From Zingiber officinale (taxonomy: Eukaryota > Streptophyta > Magnoliopsida > Zingiberales > Zingiberaceae), in NCBI RefSeq assembly GCF_018446385.1, contig NW_024589898.1:1-64000 (forward strand): DNA of 64,000 nucleotides, read 5' to 3'. A program made the position numbers and the translations under genes. Under the pieces are notes generated by a model that was not told the origin of the DNA, made no database searches, and saw only the letters and a program-made list of their open reading frames with translations. Each line of letters opens with the position of its first letter. Position 1 is the stretch's first letter. Shown here one piece after another: positions 1-12,700 of this stretch.

Positions 1-3000
1 CACTGCCCGAAAATCTGAGGGACTTGACACTGGAAAAAATTGATGGGGTAATTTTACAATTTTGAATTAGTTTAACAATGGAATTTGGCTTTGTAGCTCG
101 GAAGATAAGGAAAAATGTCGATGGACAAAAAGGCGGTGAATCGTGGCGAGCAGCGAGAATATCATCGCTAAGCGTTCTTCCATCTCAAGAAGTCAGCGGA
201 TCGGACACTACGACTGGCGAAGGAACTTTGGAGAACTTCCTCAGTTGCACGAAGGGACGTGAAGCTAAGCTGCGGAAGAGATACGCCCATCGGCTCACCG
301 ACCGCGACTTGGGAAGGCGAGGCGGTCAGGCGTCTACACTCGAGAATAAAGAAATTACTCTGGCTTTCGAATCTGGGAGAAAGGTAATGTAGAGATTCAC
401 TCAGTGCGCATTGAATTCCTTTCCTAGAAATACGAATGAGCATCATTAGTAGATGCCTTTACATTTCTAAAGATTTAGAAAAATTTCGTTAGAAGAATTC
501 TTTTCAACATTTGAAGTCATGAGTCAAGATGTGCGGGAATGAAGGAGCCCAGAACAACGTCGCCTCAAAGCTTGAGGCGAACGGTCGGAATCTCTTCTCG
601 AGCGGAGGAAATGGTAATGATGGTAAAAGATTCAAGAAACTTTGTAAATTCAGATCTACTAACCATCTGGGGAAGAAGAAAGGACGATCCGTTGCTACGC
701 TGCGGACGAAGAGACGCGTCGAGGACAAGCGCCTAGCGGAAGAACAAGGACGAGAGAGGGTAAGAAACCTATCCAAGCGAAAGACCTAAAAGGCAGCGTG
801 GGACGATCGTCGTCGGGTCGGTTAAGTTCCTGGGACTTGCTACAGGCAAGTCGTCAAGACGACGTCGCGAGTCAAGCTCTTCGAAATGAGCATCGAGCAT
901 CGATGAGCGGGAGCCACGTCGGAAGCAGCGGCGATTCGGGGAGAAGCGGACAACGAGCTCGTGGTAAGTCGGTCGTTCTCTTCCTCGATAAACTTTTAAG
1001 TTTGTTAAGTTATTAACTAAAGACTGCTATAAATTAGAAAAGGAAATCAAAATTTAAAAATAATTTTAGTTAAATCCTGTCCTTTAGAAGAATTAGATAA
1101 ATCAAAATTAGAGAATGAAAATTACAATTAGAAAATCAAAATTTGAAAATTGAATAAATGACTTGAAAAACTATGCATGTTCATCTAAAACCAATTTTAG
1201 AAGATTTAATCATTTAAATTGGTACTTTAAATATCACGAGGGACAAATTAGGAATATCTCTAGAAAATATGTCCAAGTTTTAAGAATTTAGATATGTAAT
1301 ATTTGAAATAAATCTTGCTTAGTCTAAATATTAATAAAATTAGCGCTTTCAGTGAGAAAATTAAACAATGAATTTCTCTATGACTTTGACTAAGGAAGTG
1401 GTTGTTGCTCGATAACCAAGAAGGCCTAATGTGACCTGCAAGCAAAAATATTGAAATAAATGTTTAATTAACTTCTAAAGCATTAAAATTAGAATTAATT
1501 AATGCTTTTAAAGTTTTTCAAACATTTTTTTTCAAAATATTTTTATAGAAAAATACTTTTACGTGAAATTTTTACTTAAAAAATCTTACTTAGAAAAATC
1601 TTAAGTTAGAATTTTTTTTATATAATTTTTGCAAAGACTTAAATTTTTTTTTTTAAAAAAATATTTTTTTATTTAGAAAAAAAAAATTTGATATTTTTTC
1701 TTTGAAAAATTCTCTTCTATACTCAGAAAATTTTTTCAGAAGATATTTTTTTTGCCTAAGTTAAAAGTTGTTCTGAAATTGAGAATTTCTGCTTAAGTTT
1801 TTTAGAATTTTTTTAATTTCACTTAGAAAATTTTCTTAAAATTTTACTTAAAATTTTCAGAGACTATTTTTTAAGTTTTTACCCTTAGATTTTTTTTCTT
1901 ACAACCCCATTTTTTATGTGATCAAAGGGAGAGAAAGAAAAGTATAAGTCTAGAGGGATGTAAACCAAAATTTAACATGTCTTATTTTTGTACTTAAATT
2001 GCAAATTAAGTTAGTTTTATTTTATGTCTATTTTTACCCTAGCTTAACTTGGGTTGCTCACACCAAAAAGGGGGAGATTGTTGTAACCCAAGGTTGTTTT
2101 GGTGTGATCAACAAGTTAAGTTAGGTCTTGTGTGTTTCTAATCTTGTGTCTAAGTGTGCAGGAGCTTAGGAGCACAGGTAGTCGAGTGGAAGACGCAGCT
2201 AGCGAGAAGGATGGCACGCGGTGCGTCCGAGGGATGAGGCGCTGCAGAAGAGTACACTGGCGGACGAGAAGGAAGCGTGCGGTGGTTCCGATGGACGAAA
2301 GCCGGAGCAGAAGACTGCTGAGACGCAGCTAGCGAGAAGGACGACACGCGGTGCGTCCGAGGGACGAAGACTGCGAATGAGTACGTCGGTGGACGAAAAG
2401 GAAACACGCGACGATTCCGAGGGACGAGAAGCCAGAGGGAAGCCCGCTCGAGAAGACCGGAAGTTGGGTTCGGATAAGCCCTTTTTCGGATGACAGAGAT
2501 CACCCAAGCAAGCGGATCCGGAGTAGAAGAACCGAACCGAGGCGGGACTGAACCGGAGAAGAGGTTCCGGACGAAAAAGCCAACTTCTGTTGACTTTGGG
2601 CTCCGGGGCGCTCGGAATGATTCCGGGCGCCCGGACCTTGAATGTTGACTAGATCGAGATTTATCTCGATCTGAACGTTAGGGGATAAAATTTATCCCCC
2701 CAGGGCGTCCAGAACCCTTCCAGGCACCCCGACCAAGGTTATAAATATAGCCTTGGTCCAGAAGCTTTTCAATTCATTTAGAAATTGTAAACAACACTTG
2801 TGCGCTTCCACTATTTAGATTAGCTTCTTTCTTTCTGTGACTACACTGCTGTAAAAGAGGCTTCTCCGCCTGAAGGAGATAGTAGTGCGATCATCATCCT
2901 TGGATTAACAACCTCCCCGTTGTAACCAAGTCAAATCCGATGCCTCGTCTTTTTGTTATTTTCTGTTTATTTTATTAGTCTGCAAGTGTTAGTTTAAAGT

Positions 3001-3075
3001 TCGAGAAGGGTGTTTTTGCTTTTATTTTCTCAGGGCTATTCAACCCCCCTTTTAGCCGGCCGCAACGGTGCTACA
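1..3075 (+). mobile_element. 3' portion of a SIRE-like Ty1/copia retrotransposon, cut by the window edge
   Basis: A fossil LTR element of which only the 3' end lies in the window. From 1 to about 2078 is non-coding internal sequence: a GC-richer part to about 1010, then a very A/T-rich part with long T and A runs. A purine-rich tract around 2064-2077 precedes an LTR at 2079-3075, which begins TGTTGTAACCC and ends GTGCTACA. No recognisable protein domain lies in the visible part. The long non-coding region before the purine tract, the roughly 1-kb LTR and the end rich in C and T runs fit the SIRE/Maximus lineage. Completeness cannot be judged because the left part is outside the window. The right LTR edge lies inside a host exon. 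Confidence 0.75.
2079..3075 (+). repeat. 3' LTR of the SIRE-like element
   Basis: The repeat of about 997 bp has TG...CA ends and follows a purine-rich tract. Between about 2180 and 2430 it carries an imperfect internal duplication of roughly 130-150 bp, seen as two copies of a block starting GACGCAGCTAGCGAGAAGGA. A related LTR in the opposite orientation lies at 9584-10447 and shares the GCAGCTAGCGAGAAGGA block and the AAGAGGCTTCTCCGCC block. Short reading frames inside it are not credible genes. Confidence 0.75.
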
Positions 3076-6000
3076 GTCACCCTCTTACTAAAAATCATAA
3101 ACTCAGCAAGAACAATTGTTGGAGTCACAGCTATCTTAGCCATCTGATAGAAGTCCACACTGCCAATAAAAACCAGAAATCAATTGAAATAAAGAAAGTT
3201 TTAAGCATTAGTATAAGAAAGGGGATCATTTTTTGCGTTAGGTAAGAATTAGCACAAATCAAGTTACAACTCGGATGGGAGTCACCTGTTATGTAGTAGG
3301 CTAACATTAGCAAGTTCAGTGGCCATAGCCATCACTGCACCCAAGACGAATAAAGAAGAAAATGGTGTAGTTTTAGAAGGAGGTGAAGCAGGAAGCAGTG
3401 AGAGTGCCTTGAAGATAGCTATGAGCAACCAAGAAGTTACATAATGGATCAAAGAAAGGGCTACTGGAAAATTGAATCCGACCTTGCCCATCACCTGCAA
3501 AACAAAGATCACTGGTTCTTCAGACAAAAAGAAGCCTATATTGAACGAATTGGCTATTGTGATTCGAAAGGAATGCGTGGAGTTATTCCGCACAGGAGTA
3601 GGATTTTTAAAGAAATGAAAGCACCAAATTGGTTTGTCTAGTAGACATGAGATACCCACCACTTTGTTGGTCATGATTATTCCAACAGCCACAATGAAAT
3701 TGAAGGTCAATGCCACAACAGGACCACATAACTTTTGTGCTTTGCTCCTTCCAAAGTATGAATATCACTGTATAAAGAACTTCGTAGCTCCTCCAATGCT
3801 CGACCTGGAATCCATATGATTGGAAAAAATCACCAGAACGGAGCAATTTGATATCTCCTGTTCCACTTGCACAATGAATTATACCTTTATCCATGAAGAC
3901 TTACTGAGACAGAAATTTAAATTAACTCATAATGGTCATTTTACCCCCTTACAAGACACACCAAGAATATGTCACCATTATCGAACCATGTTAATGTTGG
4001 AAATGTGAATGGAAAAAAGAGGTAGAGAAGAAGAAACTCTATTGTGCATGAGTTTTTAGACCCACATTGTGAGTCTCTTGGCTTTATTGTTGGTTTAAAT
4101 TATGGCACATGCATTGATATTGTGGACATATGCATGGGGAGAGACTCTCTCTCACACGTGGGTGCGTAAGGGGTGAAAATCCAAGGCCCAGATTTGACTG
4201 AACCAAGTTGACTCGTGTACGAGCACGACCTGCACTCGTCGAATGCCGGACCGATCGAGGCAAAATTTGCCTAAAAGAATGAACCAACGTTTTGCCACCT
4301 GAATATCTTTTTGCTACCTGCTTAAGAGTGTAATGGAAGCATTAATATGAAATTAATGGCGATTCCGTAACGTTTCGACATTAATCGTGATTTCGTAACG
4401 TCTCGACATTAATTGCGACATTAAACCCATTAATAATGATTCCGTAATGTCTTGACATGAATGAAGACATTAAACTCATTAATGGCGACATTAAACCCAA
4501 CATTAAATGACCATAATTTGGTAGGCAATGTGAGAGCTCCTATATAAGGAGTCTGGATCTTGAGCAAAGAGGAAAGGAGCGGAAGATAAGCGAAGGCGAG
4601 AGCAATAACAAAAGAATTCCTCCACTGTCGTTTCTAATTCTTTTCTCTTAGTCGTGCATTATCCGCATGGCTGAACTACTCGTAATAACACTCAGGTGCA
4701 TTCTCTGTTTGCCACGAACAACTAATGCTTAGTTGTGTTCGTGGTTTTGCCGTTATATCATGGAAAACAAATGGCCCGAAAGGACCTCGAAGCACAGCCA
4801 GAGGTGGGACGAATCTGTTTCAAGAAACTGCGTTAAGCGCCGGCCTTGCCATCTTTCTCGACGAATTCCTTTCCCGATTTGGTTGCACACTGCATCGACT
4901 TTGCGACTCAGACCATCGGAAGCTTGGTTGAACTAGCTCCGCTGCCAACCTGAGATTATCTGCTCAGGTCATGACAACAGATAAATTAGAATTGATTTTG
5001 TATAATTTCAATTCAATAATTTTTTCCCCAAAATCTCTGGCAGATTATACGACAGTTAATGCCAACAATTTGAGGTTGACTACTTGAATCCTATCCCTCT
5101 ATGACAATGTCACTAGCATTATTCATTAAAGTTGTTGATGATCTCCTTCTATTTCCTAAACCTCCACCTTAAATTGATTTCACTTGTCTAAAAAATGGCA
5201 GATATGGATTGCCTAGGAACACTTCTACCATCTTAATTTATTTTTTCCCATTTATTATCTGCCACACTTAATTGCTTCCGAGTAGCATTTTTTTTTTTTA
5301 TCTTTTTTAGCAACTTCACACTGATGTAACTGATGAAATCTCCAGCAATCTTCCAAGATATTGGTATAATTCCAAAAACTAGCACAAGATCAAATGCATA
5401 ATATCCAAAAAATAAATAAATACCATTTGCCACTAATTTTGATTCCCCAAAAGGCACTGAATGCAGTAGAAAGAAAAGATGCGGTAATTTGAATAACTAG
5501 ACCTAACTTTACAATTCGATTCCCTTAAATGTAGATAGTTGCAGAATCCAAAGCCTATATTATAGCTACAAGCAATTGGAATTAGGAATAATACATCCAT
5601 CAGGAAATTATGGTGCAAGGTCTACATCAGGTTATTGTCTAAAGCCTCTTGGGGAGAATGTAGAGCATATAATAAGTCCACAAAAGAGTAAAGTAGGTAA
5701 AACGAAAGCTCTATCTCTATGGAGAATTGTAGACGATAACTGATGCCGATTAGCATGGAACGCATAGTAAAATCACAGTTTCAGAATGAAAAAACACAAT
5801 CCCGTGTTTATCAACAGTCAGCACTAGGAAAAGGCAGTGACAAAGAAAGAAACCCTTAAACCTTAAAATTAAATCCATATTCCTTGCAGAAAGGTCATCC
5901 GTGTTGGAGACGAACCCTCCGAAGCAATAGAAAAATAAAAACCAAATTAACTAATACAAAAAATTAAAACACTCAAAAAACCAGTTTTCCCCAATTCGAA

Positions 6001-6181
6001 GATCGATTTTTTTTTAAAAAAAAAAACAAAATTTTCATGGTTTCCTCAATGCCAAATCGTGAATCGCCGACGTCGATCAAAGAACAAAAAGGAAAAGCAT
6101 ACCTTGCTCCCTGGCGTCACTGTCTTTGCGCTTCATGAGTCTTCTCCCATCCTTGCCTAATATGGATTCCAACAGTCCCAT
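3076..6181 (-). pseudogene. Nucleotide-sugar / TPT-family transporter gene, disrupted
   Basis: A minus-strand, multi-exon gene of the triose-phosphate/nucleotide-sugar transporter superfamily (Golgi or ER membrane exchangers). Exon 1 is 6103-6181 and starts MGLLESILGKDGRR. Exon 2 is 3660-3804 (RALEELRSSLY, then LTFNFIVAVGIIMTNK). Exon 3 is 3286-3494 (VMGKVGFNFPVALSLIHY, LLPASPPSKTTPFSSL). Exon 4 starts at 3159 (VDFYQMAKIAVTPTIVLAEF) and stops at 3076, where a SIRE-like LTR begins. All introns have GT-AG ends. The MGLLES start and these motifs match plant uncharacterised nucleotide-sugar transporters as I recall them. Two lesions are visible: a change of reading frame inside exon 2 around 3725-3745, between the EGAK and KLCGPVVAL segments, and the retrotransposon edge inside exon 4. 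Several residues usually conserved in the family also differ. Any remaining 3' exons would lie beyond the left edge. I infer a dead or dying copy; a distant functional paralogue is likely. Confidence 0.8.
3995..5054 (+). mobile_element. Solo LTR (Ty1/copia type) in intron 1 of the transporter gene
   Basis: A 1060-bp sequence starts TGTTGGAAATGTGAATGG, ends TATACGACA and is flanked by perfect 5-bp duplications GTTAA at 3990-3994 and 5055-5059. No coding region lies between. It has a TATA-like CTATATAAGG at about 4541. Between about 4340 and 4500 are four or five imperfect copies of a roughly 35-bp unit built on ATTAATGGCGATTCCGTAACG. The pattern fits a solo LTR left by recombination between the two LTRs of a full element. 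A relative in opposite orientation lies at 62915-63568. Confidence 0.85.
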
Positions 6182-6432
6182 TCCGATCTCCCAGGCGGAG
6201 AAAGCATCAAGCCGACTCGAAAGATCCTATCTTTCTGCGAGGAGACCGACGGATGCGCACGGAGGATGGAAGAAGGCTAGATGTTTGGGATCTGACACCG
6301 CGATCGAAGGCAGACAAGGGCGGTCGGGGGAGTGAGGAAGAAGGGATGTCGTATACTCGTTTTCGGCGGTGCAACCTTCGAGTTAAATTGTGAAATATTC
6401 ATTTCTCAGAATGTAAACTGGAATAAACCATT

Positions 6433-6497
<65 letters not shown>

Positions 6498-6744
6498 ATT
6501 TTAGCATCTTATCATAATTGCCGACATAATTTTTTTAATTAAAAATGATATAAAATATATAAGTTATGTACCTTCCAATAGTATATTAACTAATTAATTA
6601 ATTAATTAATTAAATGAAATATTATAAAATAGATTTTGAAATTAAAATTATATTAATTATAAATTTCTAGAACTAATGAATAGAGATACTCCTTCTTTGC
6701 CTCCGCTACGCGGTAAAGAGAGAGGGGGACGGCGATCGCCATCG
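6182..6744. promoter_or_regulatory. Shared divergent promoter region with (TTA)n and (TA)n microsatellite
   Basis: The 563 bp between the two divergent start codons (6181 minus, 6745 plus) must hold the 5' UTRs and promoters of both genes. It contains a TTA run followed by about 23 TA units (about 6431-6494), then A/T-rich sequence with an AATT repeat around 6590-6615. No distinct TATA box can be chosen in such a sequence. The transporter side (6182-6340) is GC-rich and probably 5' UTR. Confidence 0.5.
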
Positions 6745-9700
6745 ATGGAGCTCGTCCCTTATTCGTCAAACCCTAAGTCCGATTCGAATGTCCCTTGGTC
6801 GGAGATGTTCCGATCCGCCTCCCTCCGCCGCCCGCCGGACTCCCTCCCTCCCTCCCGCGCCCATTCCCCTACCCCGTCCAGCCGCCGCCGCGAGGATCAC
6901 CCGCCACCTGCCGCCACTGCTGACCCGGCGCTCCTTGCGCTGTACATCGCCATGGCACACGCCGGCCTCGCGCTATCCCTTCTGCTGCTCTACGGCCTCT
7001 ACCGCCTCCTGCATGACTTCGTTCGCCCCCTCCAGTGGGCGCTCCTCTGCTCCATTCCCCTCTGCGAGCTCCATAGCGCGCTTGTTGCCTTCTGGTCCCC
7101 GCCCCTCCGCCTCGGCCTCGCTCATACCCTCCTCGCCATCCCCTCAGCCCTCCTCGGCGCCTCCGCCGACACCCTCTCCGATCTCCGCACTGCCATCCTC
7201 CGCCGGAAGATCCGACCTTCAAGCAAGGTCGGCTTCTCCCGCCTCATTCGCTGGCTCGTATCCTTCTGGGTCTTTGTTATCTCATATGAGAATCTTGGCC
7301 CCGTCGCTGCCTTCGGTCTATTCGCCCTCGGCTTTCTCCTCGCCACTCCTACCGCCACCTCTGCTGTTAAAAATGCCAGCTTTGCCTGCCGTCCCTACCC
7401 CAAATCCTCCTCGGACAAGGGTAGCGGTGGATTCTTCACTAGTCCCATCCTGAAGCACCTGAACACCATCATTGCCGTCAGTTTAATCGTGTGGATGATC
7501 ATCGGAACTTTAGCTGGTGGCATATTCTTCTCCTATAAGGTCGGAGTGGAAGGGAAGGATGCTGTGATATCGCTGAAATCTCATGTCCAGAATAGCAATT
7601 ACGCTGAGAGGATCGGATTCAAGAAGTGGATGGACGAAAACGATATCCCTGGCCTGGTGGATCAGTACTCGGCAAAACTGTATGACACAGTCTGGGAACA
7701 GATCGATAGCTTGGCCGATGAGTACAATGTCACGGATTTCACCAATGGTTTTCGGCATTTCATGACCAGCCAATCTGGTAATCATTCGGTAGATGCTTCC
7801 ACCGGTTTGATAGCCTCAGCGCAGCATCCTTACAGCTTAAAGCTCCAATCTTTGAGCGTGCTCATCAGGAACCACGAGTGGGGAGAGATCTACAAAGAAC
7901 TGGATTCTTTTTTCAGGGAATTGCTAATAACTCGAGAGGATTTGGTAGTGAAAGCAAAAGGACTTGCTTTCCAAGGGATTGAAATCTCAAAAAGGGTTCT
8001 CTCGAGCAGTACTTCTGTTCTCGGTGGGAGTGCTAGCTTGATGGCCTCTTTTGCCCTGAATGTAGCCTCAGGAGCAGCTGAACTAGTGAATTTTATTTCC
8101 CAGCTAACAGTATTCCTCTGGGTGTTATATTATCTCATTACTTCCAAGTCTGGTGGGGCAACAGAGCAAGTTGTAGATATGCTGCCAATGTCAAAGTATG
8201 CTAGAACTCGTACTGTTGAGGTGATCAACCATGCTATCAGTAGTGTGTTTTTGGCTACTGCAAAGATTGCAATCTTCCAAGGTTGCCTGACATGGCTGGT
8301 ACTAAGATTGTACTCGGTTCATTTTGTGTATACATCAACTCTCCTTGCATTTATTAGCTCATTGGTGCCTATATTGCCACTTTGGCTATCATCAATTCCT
8401 GCTACAGTGCAGTTGTTCTATGAAGGGAGATACATATCGGCTGCTGTTTTGACTTTGATATACCTTATGCTGATGGATTATGGAACTTCAGTGCTTCAGA
8501 AGGATATTCCTGGACATAATGCATACCTAACAGGCCTTAGTATCATTGGTGGCATGACATTGTTTCCTAATGCTCTAGAGGTACTACTCTATTTGACCTT
8601 TACACTATGTGGCACACTCAATTTACTTCCCCATCGTTGTTTCTCCTTTTATCGATCCTTTTTTTTAAGTCTTTTATGATGATCCTGCCTAAGAACGCCG
8701 ATGATCAACTCGCCGGTGAAGTGTCGTTGATGTTGACTTTCAGGAGGGATCACCAGGCCATCTAATCTCGTGAAGCTCTTCCAAAGTGCCTAAGATGAAG
8801 AACACCCTAGAGGAACAGGTTCGAATGACGACTTGGGGTTCCCGGCGCAGCCACTCTGATGCTCTAAGTAAAACTTCTGAGAGTGAGAAATATCACAAAA
8901 ATTAGGGTTTGATGCATTATGTGCGCGTACCTATGCTCACAAGGGTTGACTACCTTTTATTGGTGCACAAGGGGGGAGGGTTGAATCACGCGTATTTTGA
9001 AATCTTTTCTTTTTTTGGCTTTTTAAAACAAAGTGCGTAGAGGAATAAACAAAAAAAACAAAAGAAGAACACAAGGATTTTTACTTGGTTAGAAGCCTTC
9101 GGCAACTCCTACTCCAAGAACTCCAAGACCCAGATCCCTTGGACCTTTCCGATGGACAATCCACTAGATTCTCTAATGGTAAACTCCCAGTAGAGTAATC
9201 GAATACAAATAGAAAAATAGAAAAGTATAACAACTCTACACTTAGCAATAAAGCAAATTACTGTAAATTAAATTTTGCCAACAAAAATTGAAAATTTCGA
9301 TGCACTTGTGTGTTGGTGTCGGTCTTCCGACAACGGTCGGGCGTAGTAGAGCTGTAGTATATCTGCAGTGTGAAGACGAAGTAGCAGAATGATCGTTTGA
9401 GCTCGTATGAAATATGTATTCAAGCTGCTAGCTGAATAGGTCTTTAAGGAGTGTTGAGGGTGCCTCCAACCTCATTGAGGTGCCTTCAACCCCAAACTTC
9501 ATCTCGTAACCTTAGGCCTCTTATCAACTCTGAAACTTTCGGTCTCTATCTACGCGAGGGCGTCTCTAAGAGCTCCGAGGCTCTGTTAGAACCCGTGCGG
9601 CCGACAAGAGTTTGGGGGGGGGGTTGCTTGTAAATTAAAAATGAACCTTTCTCGATCTTTCCAATAAGATTAGTAGCACAATTAAACTAAAGCAATTTAA

Positions 9701-12700
9701 TAACTAATAAAATAAAGAGACAAAGAAAGTTACTTGGTTACAACCTAGGTGGCTATTAATCCAAGGCAAAAGAAAGCACAAAAAATCTTCTTCGATGAAG
9801 GCGGAGAAGCCTCTTACACTCGTTGAACGCTCAGAAAGTTACTAGGAATGAATGCTTGAGTTGTTGAATATTTTCTAGCTCCAGGGGTCTTTTTTATAGC
9901 CCTTGGAAAATTCTATGCGAAGCTGGAAGGCGCCTTCAATGGGCTTGAAGGCGCTTCCACCGTGGCAAGTCTTATCCATGCGAAGATAAAACTCTATCTT
10001 CACTAATGGTTATTGCCTTCCATAAAGGCGCCTTTCACCAGAAAGGCACGAGGGCGCCTCCAACAGCATTGGAGGCGCCTCCAGCAGCTCTACAACTCCG
10101 TTCACTCTTCCGCTACGCTGATCGCTTGGGTGATTTCATCCATCCGAAATTCGGCTCGAACTCATCTTCTGACTTTCTCCTCGAGCAAGCTTCCGCTCCA
10201 GCTTCTTGTCCCTCGGAAACACCGTGCGCTCCCTTCTCGTCCACCAGCATACTCTTCCACAGCACCTCGTCCCTCAGACGTACCGAGGTCGTCGACTCTC
10301 TCTCGTGCCATCCTTCTCGCTAGCTGCGTTTATCACTCGACTTCTTGTGCTCCTAACTTCCTGCACACTTAGACACAAGGCATCAAATACATACAGGACC
10401 TAATTAAACTCGATTGATTACATTAAAACTATCTCGGGGTACTAACAAACTCCTCCAATCACCTCTAAAGCGCCTTCCCTTAGCGAACTTCTGTCCTCGA
10501 AGTTTATCCGCGCGAGGGTGCCTCCGCCATGTCCAGGGCGCCTCCTCTAAGCTCCGAGACACCTCCCCACGACTCCGAGACGCTTCCCCATAGCTCTAAG
10601 GTGCCTCAGACTCTGTTCATACGAGGTTAACTTTTGCAAGACACGTTAGTCCAAAAAACAACAAACAATCTACAAACCAGAGTTAGTACAACAAGATAAA
10701 ATTATTAATTATATCTTGTCTTACCAAGACCAGGATCTAGTCATAGTTTCAGCTTAAACTTTCAAAATAGATCTAAGTTAAACCAGCGCTTATAGTCCCA
10801 CTGGATCACTCTCTTCCAATGACTTACCTTTACTTACCATTTGAAGTCACTTGACTTATCTCTTAGCCCACCAGGTCTTCCTGCTAGTTGTCAGGTTCGC
10901 AGACCCAACTAAACTTCATTTAGCTATCAGGTCCCACAGACCCAACTGGACTTCCTACCAGGTATCCGGTCACTTCTTGACCTATCTAGATTTCGTGCCA
11001 GTTATCAAGTCCTCAGACCTAATCGGACTTCATCTTGGTGTCAGGTCCTCTAGACCCGTCAATTCCAGCATATTCGGTAAAAGTTTCAGATAAACATAAC
11101 ATCTAACATTAAATCAGAACCTGAGTTTGACCATTGGTGCTAAATGGTCCTTTACCACCCATTTATTTCGGAGTAAATGCTACATTTTCTGCAATTTTCA
11201 CAATAACGGTGCATGGTCCACATCCCCCATGAATAACAGTTCGTCCGAGAATCGAGTCAAGGGCTAGGAGTCGAATTTTGAGAGACGAGAGTGAGCTAGG
11301 AGTCAACAGCGGGGAGTGGGGAGTCAGTAGTCAGGAGCGAGGAGTCGGTAACCGGCAGTCGAGAGTCTGCCTTCCCTAACTTTAACTACTATCATGACAA
11401 GACTTTTGACCTTTTCAGCCACGTGGCCTTCGTTGATTTCCCCCGGACTACTAATCTCCCTCTTAAGTCTAGTCGAAGGAGGCGAAAGTTCGATTGACTG
11501 TACTAAAGTGATGTGACAGGGCATCTCTTTTTTTTGCCAATCAAATCGAGCCCTAGGAAGGGTGTTCAGCCGATGGACTATTACGAAGGGAGAGATACAT
11601 GTGACTTCTTTAGTTGACCAGTCGAAGACATCGTGATTATGGGAGAGACGGGCAATCAGTTCTCCTTTAAGTTTGGTCTCAAGATGTGTAGCAACTCGAA
11701 CGACCACTCCCGGTTAGGTGGGATGGATTGGTACATCATGGTGCCCCTCAGGTCGAGTTATTGGTGTCTTCTTAGTAACTTGGAAGACAATGCTATGAGT
11801 GAGCTTTTTGAGAATCAACCCGAATCACATCTATGTAGTATTTTTGGGCTGCGACTTCCCTTTACTTCCCCTATTTGGTTATCCACCGGGAATTTGATCT
11901 TTTGGTGGAAAGTGGAAACAATAGTCTAAAAAGCGCTTAACATCGGTCTTCCCAATATAAGTTGTAGGTTGATTTCGTATTTATGACTATGAAAGGCGTG
12001 TCTGGTTCTTCTCCTAGGGAAAAAGAAAGATGGATTTGCCCCATGGGTTGTACCTAATGTCCGGTAGATCCGAATAGAGAGGTGTTCACGGGTATAATTC
12101 CTCCTCGTCTTGTTGTAGTTGATCAAAGGCTTCTTTGTAGATGATGTTGACAGAACTGTTCGTGTCTATGAATACCCTCTTTATAATATAGTTGGCTATG
12201 AGAACCTGATTGATCAAGGCATCTTCATGAGGAATCTCTACTCCCTCAAAATCGCTAGGCTCAAAGCTAATTATGGGGCCTTGAGTCGCAACTCGACCCG
12301 AACTGATCCTGTAGCTTTCCAATCGGCGACCGTGGGCCTTCCGAGCTTGAGTGGAATCTCCATCTGTCGAATCCCTCGAAATCATGTTAATCATCCCTAA
12401 TGGATCCATTTTACCTTTGTCCTTCTCGTCGCTGCTTTTTCTCGACTCGACTCTTGTTGCAGTCGAGTGTTGACAGGGGTTGCTCAGGAGAACGGGATTA
12501 CCTCCACGGACTACGTCTAGTATTTGCCTTTTGTCCAACGTTCTGTTGACGATAGTAAGGCTCGGAGGATCTTCTAGCCCATTGATTACATCCAGCTTTT
12601 CTCTGATCGGCCGCGAGTTGTAGTTCCCGAGCATACCGCTGGCACTCTTGAGTGGAGTGAGTATTTGACCGATGAAAATCATAATGAGGTGTGGTCATAA

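Noticed and set aside
2132-2507. Overlapping short frames on both strands with Arg/Ser/Glu-rich translations
   Set aside because: They lie inside a retrotransposon LTR with an internal duplication; the open frames come from GC-rich repeat sequence.
3607-3894. 95-codon minus-strand frame starting MDKGIIHCASG
   Set aside because: It mixes intron sequence with exon 2 of the transporter gene and lacks the family's start.
8581-8679. In-frame extension of TMEM245 exon 1 to a stop near 8679
   Set aside because: The conserved C-terminus is encoded at 20950-21048 and a canonical donor lies at 8581, so the extension is intron read-through.
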